A stretch of 64,000 nucleotides of DNA, taken from assembly GCA_910585605.1 (NCBI GenBank), contig CAJUFL010000001.1:112248-176247 (forward strand), in the 5' to 3' direction. This DNA comes from an uncultured Lachnospiraceae bacterium. Its GTDB lineage: Bacteria > Bacillota > Clostridia > Lachnospirales > Lachnospiraceae. The position numbers were made by a program, and so were the translations under genes. Of this stretch, positions 9,425-16,448 are shown piece after piece. The notes beneath the pieces were generated by a model that saw only the letters and a list, made by a program, of their open reading frames with translations, was not told the DNA's origin and made no database searches. Position 1 is the stretch's first letter, and every line of letters starts with the position of its first letter.

Positions 9425-10201
9425 CTATTTGTCCATCATGGCAATTACTCTGTTATAATCCAGACTGCCACCAAACAGATCCAGTGCGCTTCCAATCGTC
9501 ACATGAAGCTTTCCTTTTCCCAGCCTGCGCACGGTTTCAATATCATCATAAGAACCAATCCCACCGGCATAAGTGACAGGAATATCCGCATATTCCGCCA
9601 GCATCCTGACAAGCTCTCCTTCTATTCCGTCTGCTTTCCCCTCTACATCCACGGCATGAATTAAAAACTCATCTGCATATTCCTGAAGCTTCAAAATCGT
9701 ATCCTTTGAAATGATCTCTTCCGTGAAACGCTGCCAGCGGTCTGTTACTATATAATATCGGTCATCTTTCTTGCGGCAGCTTAAATCCAGAACCAAATGT
9801 TTTTTCCCAACTGTATGCAGCAAAGCCTTAAGCCTGTCATAATCCACTTTCCCGTCCCGGAACACATAGGATGTAACGATCACATGGCTTGCTCCCATAT
9901 TCAGAAACTGTTCTGCATTATCCGCAGTAACTCCTCCACCAATCTGTAAGCCTCCTGGATATTCTGTAAGAGCAAGCTCAGCCTGCCTTACATCCTCTTC
10001 ATAATAAGGGGTTCCTGCCCGGTTGAGAAGAATAACATGCCCTCCTTTGATATTGCTCTGTTTATATAATCTTGCATAAAAAGAAGCATCCTGTTTCGCC
10101 ACAAAATTCTCTTTTGCCCTGTTCCCCTCATCCATCAGGGAACCTCCCACGATCTGCTTCACTTTACCATTATGTATGTCAATGCAGGGTCTGAATTCCA
10201 T
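9425..10201 (-). CDS. hisA: HisA of the eukaryotic (HIS6-like) type
   Basis: Predicted phosphoribosylformimino-5-aminoimidazole carboxamide ribotide isomerase (histidine biosynthesis step 4), a TIM-barrel enzyme of 258 residues. The sequence follows the yeast HIS6 pattern rather than the usual bacterial HisA: FRPCIDIHNGKVKQIVGG at the N-terminus, GGHVILLN, GLQIGGGV, VIVTSYVF, LVLDLSCRKKDDRYYIVTD, EFLIHAVDVEGKADGI, VTYAGGI and LHVTIGSALDLFGG. The frame opens at a TTG at 10231, but GGAG is 6 nt before the ATG at 10201. No other his gene is near, so it is a stand-alone copy. It lies between yfhO and a small gene with its own terminator. Confidence 0.88.
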   Translation of the reverse strand: MEFRPCIDIHNGKVKQIVGGSLMDEGNRAKENFVAKQDASFYARLYKQSNIKGGHVILLNRAGTPYYEEDVRQAELALTEYPGGLQIGGGVTADNAEQFLNMGASHVIVTSYVFRDGKVDYDRLKALLHTVGKKHLVLDLSCRKKDDRYYIVTDRWQRFTEEIISKDTILKLQEYADEFLIHAVDVEGKADGIEGELVRMLAEYADIPVTYAGGIGSYDDIETVRRLGKGKLHVTIGSALDLFGGSLDYNRVIAMMDK

Positions 10202-10317
10202 AATCCTCTCCATTCGGTCACTTTTAGTCAATCAGTTCATATAAAAATACTGCTTCCAAGCTCCTTCTTTCAAAAACCGATAATTAGTATCATAGTACCA
10301 TATTTTCTATATAAATA

Positions 10318-10360
10318 CAATCAAAAACCATCCCAAATCTGTAAAGACCGGGATGGTTTC
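10318..10360 (-). terminator. Factor-independent terminator of the 43-codon gene
   Basis: Perfect 10-bp stem AAACCATCCC (10325-10334) and GGGATGGTTT (10350-10359). On the minus strand the stem runs into TTTTTGATTGTATTT. It lies 13 bp past the stop of the small gene at 10373, which supports transcription of that gene. Confidence 0.75.
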
Positions 10361-10372
10361 TAAAAATAGCAT

Positions 10373-10504
10373 TTACTTTTTAACGGCATCTTTATTCAAT
10401 TCCTTTTTTACTGTATTCATCCTTTTTTCAAATTGCAGCAGCATCGGATATTGGCGCTTTGCCTCATAAAGCTTTCCAGTCAGCATAAAACTCATTTTTC
10501 CCAT
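10373..10504 (-). CDS. Small basic protein, 43 residues, unknown function
   Basis: ATG at 10504 with AAGGA 10 nt upstream, 43 codons, TAA at 10373. The product is short, basic and amphipathic (MGKMSFMLTGKLYEAKRQY, then QFEKRMNTVKKELNKD), with no membrane segment or cysteine. A strong terminator follows the stop directly, and the gene lies between trmB and hisA on the same strand. Composition and ribosome site look real, but I do not recognise a family and cannot propose a function. Confidence 0.55.
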   Translation of the reverse strand: MGKMSFMLTGKLYEAKRQYPMLLQFEKRMNTVKKELNKDAVKK

Positions 10505-10593
10505 AGAATCTGCATCCTTGTTTTATTACTATACTATGCCATTTCTTTTATTTTACTACTAATTCTGATTATTTTGTGAAATCATATGGATTC

Positions 10594-11241
10594 TTATGTC
10601 TCTTTTTGCCCGATTTCCATCCGGCAGATCGCATTACCCTTTTCCACAAATTTTGTCTCATACTCTGTCATGACATTTCCTTCCACATACTCGGACTGAT
10701 GCAGATCAAATGTATGGTTAAAAATCTTCCAATGTGATGAAGCCATTGCCTGTTCCAGAGAAAAATCAAATAACTCCCTGTTATCCGTTTTAAAAATCAC
10801 ATGCCCTTCTTTTTTAAGGATCTGCTCATAACGTTCTAAAAACTGCATTGACGTCAATCTTCTTTTTGCATGCCTGTCCTTGGGCCATGGGTCTGAAAAA
10901 TTCAGATATATCCTTTCTACTTCTCCCTGATCAAAAACTTCTGCAATATTTTCTGCCTCCATTCGTATGAAAAAGAGATTCGGCAGATTCATCTCTTCCT
11001 GCTTTTCAATTGCCCTCACTAACACAGAAGAATATTTTTCGATTCCCACATAATTGATATCCGGATTCTTTTCGGCCAGTGTCATGATAAACTGTCCTTT
11101 TCCCATTCCAATCTCAATATGCAGCGGATGATCGTTTCCGAACACCGTGTTCCATTTTCCTCTGTATTCCGTCTCATTCTTTATCGTAAAGCGGCTATCC
11201 GCAATGAGTTCCCTAGAGCCTGGTACATTCCGTAACCTCAT
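10594..11241 (-). CDS. trmB: tRNA (guanine-N7-)-methyltransferase
   Basis: Methylates G46 in the variable loop of tRNAs using S-adenosylmethionine. The 215 residues begin MRLRNVPGSRELIA, the usual TrmB N-terminus, and show the SAM loop IEIGMGKGQF near 48 and the signature FSDPWPKDRHAKRRL near 120. An in-frame ATG at 11274 gives 11 more residues, but GAGG is placed 8 nt before the ATG at 11241, and this start falls 4 nt after the stop of the upstream zinc-ribbon gene, so the two are probably translated from one message. Confidence 0.95.
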   Translation of the reverse strand: MRLRNVPGSRELIADSRFTIKNETEYRGKWNTVFGNDHPLHIEIGMGKGQFIMTLAEKNPDINYVGIEKYSSVLVRAIEKQEEMNLPNLFFIRMEAENIAEVFDQGEVERIYLNFSDPWPKDRHAKRRLTSMQFLERYEQILKKEGHVIFKTDNRELFDFSLEQAMASSHWKIFNHTFDLHQSEYVEGNVMTEYETKFVEKGNAICRMEIGQKET

Positions 11242-11245
11242 CGTT

Positions 11246-11716
11246 TTATCCTCTTTTTCTCCGTTGTTCAACACTATCTAAATAAAACATTTTATCTTTC
11301 TCTTTTTCCTTTTTTACTTTTGGCTGCTCACCCATCTGCTCAAACATGGCACCCTTTAACTGTCCTGCCAGTTCCTTTGTACAACCATGACAGAATCTTC
11401 CGAACCGAAGGGCACATCCACATTTTTCACATTTTATGTAATACCTGCTCCCCTCCGGAATCTCCAGCCTTCCATTTTTCAAAAAAATATTAACAACCTC
11501 TAACGGGACACCTGTCTCTTCTGAAATAAATGGTGCCGGCGAAGGACCATTTTTCTCTAAATACAGCTTTACCTTGCCGAAATCATCTAACTCTTCCGCA
11601 CCGCAGTCTTCACACCGATACACGCCGCTGTTCTGATAAAATAATTTTCCGCGGCACTGTTTACAAAAAATTGGCCGGCGTTCCATGATAACCCGTTCTT
11701 TTTCCCTTTCATTCAT
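11246..11716 (-). CDS. Zinc-ribbon / helix-turn-helix protein, YvyF-like
   Basis: A 156-residue soluble protein with two zinc ribbons: CKQC...CEDC near residues 18-38 and CEKC...CHGC near 95-112. Between them is a helical stretch (GPSPAPFISEETGVPLEVVN, then FLKNGRLEIPEGSRYY) that looks like a small winged or helix-turn-helix unit. The order ribbon-helices-ribbon resembles the flagellar-operon protein YvyF (TIGR03826), but the neighbourhood is not flagellar. A lysine and glutamate rich tail follows. The start at ATG 11716 has a strong AGGGGGTGA ribosome site; other in-frame ATGs are poorer. It is coupled to trmB. A nucleic-acid-binding role is inferred from the fold only. Confidence 0.7.
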   Translation of the reverse strand: MNEREKERVIMERRPIFCKQCRGKLFYQNSGVYRCEDCGAEELDDFGKVKLYLEKNGPSPAPFISEETGVPLEVVNIFLKNGRLEIPEGSRYYIKCEKCGCALRFGRFCHGCTKELAGQLKGAMFEQMGEQPKVKKEKEKDKMFYLDSVEQRRKRG

Positions 11717-11831
11717 AATGTCACCCCCTTTGGGTCGTAAGCAATTATTAAACTATGTTTTTTACTTTTTTTATTTTAACACAGGAACGAAAAAAAATAA
11801 AATCTTTTTTTAATCCTTAATTTTGGAAAGG

Positions 11832-11860
11832 TTGACACTCCCATCCATATATAATAAAAT
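11832..11860 (+). promoter_or_regulatory. Sigma-A type promoter for the carboxypeptidase gene
   Basis: TTGACA at 11832-11837, a 17-nt spacer, and TAAAAT at 11855-11860. The start codon is about 45 nt downstream at 11905. Exact -35 match and ideal spacing. Confidence 0.7.
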
Positions 11861-11904
11861 GGAAATAATTATGTTTATCTCTAAATAAAAGGAGCACCTA
11901 TCAG

Positions 11905-13314
11905 ATGAAAAAAACAATTGTTATTTGTCTGGCGTTATTACTAACTTTCACGTTCTCTTTTCCTTCCTGTGCCACCGAAACAACGGAAGCGACAACAGAA
12001 CATCCTGAAACAACGGAATATCCTGACGACCCTTCCAAAGCACCCGACCTTGTTGCAAATGCTGCAATTGTAATAGATGCAGCCACTGGACAGGTTCTAT
12101 ATGAGAAAAATTCACAGGATAAAAAATATCCTGCCAGTATCACCAAGATTATAACAACTATTATCGCTTTAGAGCACAATGTAGATTTTAATGAGTTTGT
12201 TACCATATCCGAAAATGCCGTCTGGGACGTAGAACGTGACAGTACGCTGATCGGATTAGATGTAGGGGAAAAAGTAACGGTAGGGGATCTAGTTTATGCT
12301 ACCATGGTCAAATCCGCCAATGAATGTGCCTATGCCCTGGCGGAGCATGTTGCAGGGGATAAAACAGCTTTTGCCAAGCTGATGAATGAAAAAGCTGCCG
12401 AAATCGGTTGTGAAAATACGCATTTTGTAACCCCTAACGGTCTGCATGACGACGATCATTATACCACTGCCTATGACATGGCGCTTATCACTAAGTACGC
12501 CCTGCAAAACGATACCTTTCGCCAGATTGCGGGTACATTGTCTTACACCGTTCCCGCTACCAATCTTGCTGATGAGACAAGACCTCTTTGGAACGGCAAT
12601 AAAATGATCAATCCGGCAGAACCTTACTACTATGAATACTGCGAAGGCGGTAAAACCGGCTATACCTCCAAATCCAATAACACTTTGGTTACTTTCTCCA
12701 AAAAAGACGGTCTGGAGCTGATCTGCGTAATTCTGGATTGTGACGGCGGCAAATATACCTATTCCGATTCCAGAGCTTTATATAATTACTGTTATAATAA
12801 TTATACCTATTTTTATCCGCTTTCTGATTTTACTTTTGAATCGGATGAGGCAGACATTGCAAAATCAAATACCATTCTGAATAATTATTATACTACCCTG
12901 AACCATGAAATGATTGATCTGTCCGTAGACAGAGGGTATTCCCTTTTGATCAATAAATCCCTCGACACTACGAAGATTGAACGGGAGATCAAGCTTTTTG
13001 ACAAAGCCCAGGATAACGTTTTAGGGGAAATCATCTTTATATACGAAGGAAACCAGATTGGCAGTACTGCCATTACCAGTACTACACCGCTTCTTTCTTC
13101 CCAAATGACCACCGAAGAAGAGAAAACAGATTCCTCTTCCACATGGAAAGCGATTGGTAAGATTGCATTGAGAATATTAATTGTTATCGGGGCACTTATC
13201 GTTATCTTACTGATATATCTGCTTCTTGCTTCCCTGATTCGCAAATTCAAACGCAGACGCAGAAGACACCGCTACTACCGAAGAAGAAAACGGGATGATG
13301 ATTATTATTTTTAA
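11905..13314 (+). CDS. D-alanyl-D-alanine carboxypeptidase (PBP5/DacF type)
   Basis: A membrane-anchored, outward-facing serine peptidase that trims the terminal D-Ala of peptidoglycan stem peptides. Signal peptide at 1-22 (ending near a Cys, so possibly a lipoprotein), a Thr/Glu/Pro-rich linker, then the S11 domain with SxxK at Ser78-Lys81 (PASITK), SxN at Ser137-Asn139 (KSANE) and KTG at 250-252 (GGKTGYTS). A transmembrane helix near 425-447 is followed by a very basic tail (RKFKRRRRRHRYYRRRKR), unlike the amphipathic anchor of classical PBP5. A consensus promoter precedes it, and a kinase-like gene follows 13 nt after the stop. Confidence 0.93.
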   Translation: MKKTIVICLALLLTFTFSFPSCATETTEATTEHPETTEYPDDPSKAPDLVANAAIVIDAATGQVLYEKNSQDKKYPASITKIITTIIALEHNVDFNEFVTISENAVWDVERDSTLIGLDVGEKVTVGDLVYATMVKSANECAYALAEHVAGDKTAFAKLMNEKAAEIGCENTHFVTPNGLHDDDHYTTAYDMALITKYALQNDTFRQIAGTLSYTVPATNLADETRPLWNGNKMINPAEPYYYEYCEGGKTGYTSKSNNTLVTFSKKDGLELICVILDCDGGKYTYSDSRALYNYCYNNYTYFYPLSDFTFESDEADIAKSNTILNNYYTTLNHEMIDLSVDRGYSLLINKSLDTTKIEREIKLFDKAQDNVLGEIIFIYEGNQIGSTAITSTTPLLSSQMTTEEEKTDSSSTWKAIGKIALRILIVIGALIVILLIYLLLASLIRKFKRRRRRHRYYRRRKRDDDYYF

Positions 13315-13327
13315 TGAGGAATAATTT

Positions 13328-14464
13328 ATGACAAATGAGGAAACGAATCCACTCAACATCATAGAAGAAGCCAATTCCAAAACTCTGGATTATTTTAATA
13401 AAACCTATGTTGATAATCTGGAACTGGTGCAAAGCCTGAAAACAGAATTGTTTGAATTGGAGATTCAGATTGAAACTCTGGAAAAAACAAGGGAGCTTTA
13501 TACTTATCACACTGACAACCGACGTAACGTATTTTCTCCCCTTTCTGATGATAGCAGCCACACCATGACAAAGGGAAAACAGCTTGCCCTCCAGATCAAA
13601 GACTTAGAAGACGCAAAACAACGGCTGGAAAAACGAATTACAGATTTGGAACAGGAAATTCAGTTTTTCAAAGAACAGGTGGAAATGCTGTCAGCCGCCA
13701 GTCAATGCATCCACACCGTTTTAACAGGCAGTGCCCATGATACGGAGGATGATTCATCTAAGACAGAAAACGCAATAGAATTTATCGAAACAGAGGAAAA
13801 AGAATCCAAAACCACACACCACTACAATATGCTGATGCTTGAAGACTATGAACACCATCAATGTGCCGCCAGCCTTGACCAGAATATCAAGCAGGAACTG
13901 ATTTCCAATCTAAATAAATTAGATGTATTGAAATGGCTGTTAAACTCGGATGTGGGGCGTGCAAAGATCACTTTAAACGAACTTTTAATCTCACAGAAAA
14001 ATATTTTGTCTTCCCTGGACGATATTCTGAAAAACCTGAACTATCATATAGATACGAAACAGCCTATCTGGGATCAGATAGACAAGCTGATTGCAGGTTA
14101 TCAAAGCGATCACCCGGAATGCTTGATTGATTCTTCCTGTGACTGCACGGAGCATGAACTGAATCTCCCTTCTGTCATTACCATCCGTCTAGTTCGGATG
14201 CTCAAAGAAGTTTTTGACAACATATTCAAACATTCCAATGCAAATAAAGTAACTTCAAAAATATTTATCAGCAGCCGTTTGATAGATGTTTATATCAATG
14301 ATAACGGTGTGGGAATCCCGGAGGATTATCTCGAACGTTCCGACTGGTCTTCTGGTTTACACAAACTGCATGAAACGATTTACCAGTTAGACGGTAAATT
14401 GCAGATTCAGGGGGATTTGATTTCCGGAACGAATGTGAGATTTTCATTCCCTATCAAAAAATAA
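13328..14464 (+). CDS. DegS/NarX-like histidine kinase relative with His replaced by Asp
   Basis: A 378-residue soluble protein: coiled coil over about 28-125, an acidic linker, a dimerisation helix region, and a C-terminal HATPase_c domain (EVFDNIFKHSNA with Asn298, NDNGVGIPED near 324-333, SSGLHKL near 341-347). The layout is that of DegS-type kinases. In those, the phosphoacceptor box reads ERxRIARELHDGxxQ; here residues 175-191 read EHHQCAASLDQNIKQEL, aligning Asp184 with the catalytic His. It therefore probably cannot autophosphorylate in the usual way. It follows the carboxypeptidase gene by 13 nt with a GAGG ribosome site, and no response regulator is nearby. Confidence 0.75.
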   Translation: MTNEETNPLNIIEEANSKTLDYFNKTYVDNLELVQSLKTELFELEIQIETLEKTRELYTYHTDNRRNVFSPLSDDSSHTMTKGKQLALQIKDLEDAKQRLEKRITDLEQEIQFFKEQVEMLSAASQCIHTVLTGSAHDTEDDSSKTENAIEFIETEEKESKTTHHYNMLMLEDYEHHQCAASLDQNIKQELISNLNKLDVLKWLLNSDVGRAKITLNELLISQKNILSSLDDILKNLNYHIDTKQPIWDQIDKLIAGYQSDHPECLIDSSCDCTEHELNLPSVITIRLVRMLKEVFDNIFKHSNANKVTSKIFISSRLIDVYINDNGVGIPEDYLERSDWSSGLHKLHETIYQLDGKLQIQGDLISGTNVRFSFPIKK

Positions 14465-14478
14465 TTTGAGACCATCAG

Positions 14479-14506
14479 AATCGGAATACCTTTTCCGGTT
14501 TTAAAA
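14479..14506 (+). terminator. Probable terminator after the kinase-like gene
   Basis: Stem AATCGGAA (14479-14486) with TTCCGGTT (14493-14500), 8 bp including one G-T pair, 6-nt loop, followed by TTAAAATAAA. The tail is weak in T, so efficiency is doubtful. Confidence 0.45.
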
Positions 14507-14552
14507 TAAACAGTAAATTATTGTATTATAATACAGGAGGCAGAATTTTATT

Positions 14553-16238
14553 ATGAAAGAACAGATTATAGAACTGATCATGACAGCCGCAAAATTAGAC
14601 CGTGAAACCGTAGCAGGAATCCTGGAAATCCCGCCAAAGGCAGATATGGGAGATTATGCATTCCCATGTTTCCAGCTGGCGAAAACACTTCGTAAAGCAC
14701 CGCCTGCCATCGCTGCTGATATTGCAGCAAAAATCGGTGATGTAGATATCATTGATAAATTGGAAGTAAAAGGGGCTTACCTGAACTTCTTTTTAAAGAA
14801 AGAAATGTTTGTAAAATCCATGTTGGAACGTGCCGATACTGCAAACTTTGGTTCCTCTGCTGCCGGCAAAGGAAAAACCATCTGTATCGATTATTCCTCT
14901 CCTAATGTAGCTAAGAATTTCCATGTAGGGCATCTCCGCACAACGATCATTGGTAACTCCCTTTATAAAATTTACAGCAAATTAGGATATCACGTGGAAC
15001 GTATCAACCATTTAGGTGACTGGGGTACTCAGTTTGGCAAACTGATCGTTGCTTACAAAGCATGGGGAAGCCGGGAAGCCGTTGAAGAAAATGGCGTAGC
15101 AGAGTTGATGCGCCTCTATGTAAAATTCCACGAAGAGGCTGATAAGAACGATGCCCTGAATGATGAAGCACGCGCATGGTTTACAAAAATGGAACACGGC
15201 AATGAAGAAGCTTTGGAAATCTGGAGATGGTTTGTAGATATCAGTCTAAAAGAATATAAAGGAACCTACGAGTTACTGGGAATGGAATTCGACCATTATA
15301 CAGGTGAGAGCTTTTACCGGGATAAGACTGCTGCCGTAATAGAGAAATTACAAAATGCAAATCTGCTGGAAGAAAGTGAAGGTGCCAGAATCGTTGATTT
15401 GGAAGAATATAATATGGCACCCTGTCTGATCATGAAAAAGGACGGAAGCTCTATCTACGCAACCCGTGACCTGGCTGCTGTATATTATCGGAAGGAAACC
15501 TATGATTTTGAAAAATGTCTCTATGTTACCGGTCAGGAGCAGAAGCTTCATTTTGCACAGGTGTTTAAGGTAATGGAATTACTGGGAAATGATTGGGCAA
15601 AAGACAGTCTGGTACATATCCCATACGGACTGGTAAGTTTAGAAGGTGCCAAGCTTTCCACCAGAAGCGGTAATATCATATATGCGGAAGATATTCTGTT
15701 AGAAGCAATTGATAAAGTAAAGAAAACCATTGAAGAAAAGAATCCGAATCTTGAGGACAAGGATGAGGTTGCAAAGATTGTGGGCGTAGGTGCTATTTTA
15801 TTCCACGATTTATATAACCAGAGAATCAAAGATGTTTCCTTTAAATGGGACAAGGTTTTAAACTTTGACGGTGAGACCGGTCCTTATGTACAGTATACCT
15901 ATGTCCGCTGTGCCAGCATTCTTCGTGCTGTCTCCTATGATGAAAATGCAGATATTAACTGCGGTTTATTATTAGATGATGAAGCTGTCGCCTTATTAAA
16001 AGAAATCAACCGTTTTCCGCAGGTAGTTATGGATGCAGCTGAAAAATATGAGCCTTCTGTGGTAGCACGATTTGCCATGGATGTTGCACAGAGTTTTTCC
16101 AGATTCTATAATGCCTGCCGTGTAAATGTGGAAGATACAGACTTGCGGAATGCAAGGGTAAAACTGGTTGCTTTAACTAAAAATACACTAAAAGATGCAC
16201 TGGATTTGTTAGGTATCCAGTGTCCGGAACAAATGTAG
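14553..16238 (+). CDS. argS: Arginyl-tRNA synthetase
   Basis: Class Ia synthetase that charges tRNA-Arg in the cytosol. The 561 residues open with the Arg-tRNA synthetase N-terminal domain (about 1-85), then the HIGH-box region SSPNVAKNFHVGHLRTT (HVGH at 124-127), the catalytic core, the KMSKS-equivalent LSTRSGNI near 370, and an anticodon-binding DALR domain ending DALDLLGIQCPEQM. Length and motifs are normal. The ATG at 14553 has a clear AGGAGG ribosome site. A tRNA-Arg(CCT) gene is in this same window, but the two are not linked. No T-box leader is visible upstream. Confidence 0.97.
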   Translation: MKEQIIELIMTAAKLDRETVAGILEIPPKADMGDYAFPCFQLAKTLRKAPPAIAADIAAKIGDVDIIDKLEVKGAYLNFFLKKEMFVKSMLERADTANFGSSAAGKGKTICIDYSSPNVAKNFHVGHLRTTIIGNSLYKIYSKLGYHVERINHLGDWGTQFGKLIVAYKAWGSREAVEENGVAELMRLYVKFHEEADKNDALNDEARAWFTKMEHGNEEALEIWRWFVDISLKEYKGTYELLGMEFDHYTGESFYRDKTAAVIEKLQNANLLEESEGARIVDLEEYNMAPCLIMKKDGSSIYATRDLAAVYYRKETYDFEKCLYVTGQEQKLHFAQVFKVMELLGNDWAKDSLVHIPYGLVSLEGAKLSTRSGNIIYAEDILLEAIDKVKKTIEEKNPNLEDKDEVAKIVGVGAILFHDLYNQRIKDVSFKWDKVLNFDGETGPYVQYTYVRCASILRAVSYDENADINCGLLLDDEAVALLKEINRFPQVVMDAAEKYEPSVVARFAMDVAQSFSRFYNACRVNVEDTDLRNARVKLVALTKNTLKDALDLLGIQCPEQM

Positions 16239-16248
16239 TAAAGATAAT

Positions 16249-16386
16249 AAAAGGGCTGCCGTATTCATGTTTTACTCTTAGCTACACAGTTTCAACAAAG
16301 AACGCTATAATACGTTGTTTAACTTCTGCTTATTTTTGTTGAAACTGCATAGCAAAAAAAAATTTTCTGAATACGGCAGCCCTTTT
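16249..16386. terminator. Large nested palindrome between convergent genes (bidirectional terminator or MITE-like)
   Basis: Outer arms of 19 bp match perfectly (16249-16267 and 16368-16386, beginning AAAAGGGCTGCCG). Inside lies a second 18-nt pair (16281-16298 and 16336-16353, sharing CAGTTTCAACAA, two mismatches), and the central loop holds a third small repeat AACG...CGTT (16301-16316). The outer stem with flanking A and T runs would terminate transcripts from both argS and the convergent hybrid kinase. The nesting and the 138-bp size also fit a small mobile palindrome. No open frame lies inside. Confidence 0.65.
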
Positions 16387-16448
16387 AGTCTGCACTTTCC
16401 TTCGTACCAAACAAATGTCCAGATACCTGGACAGAATATAATTCTCAA

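Noticed and set aside
13328..14464. The kinase-like gene as a plain functional sensor kinase
   Set aside because: The phosphoacceptor box lacks His in a gap-free alignment, so that label would hide the key feature.
14465..14552. A possible T-box leader in front of argS
   Set aside because: The space is under 90 nt, with no specifier loop or T-box core; only a small hairpin and the ribosome site fit.
16249..16386. The palindrome as an insertion sequence
   Set aside because: There is no transposase frame inside and no clear flanking target duplication; at most a MITE-like element.
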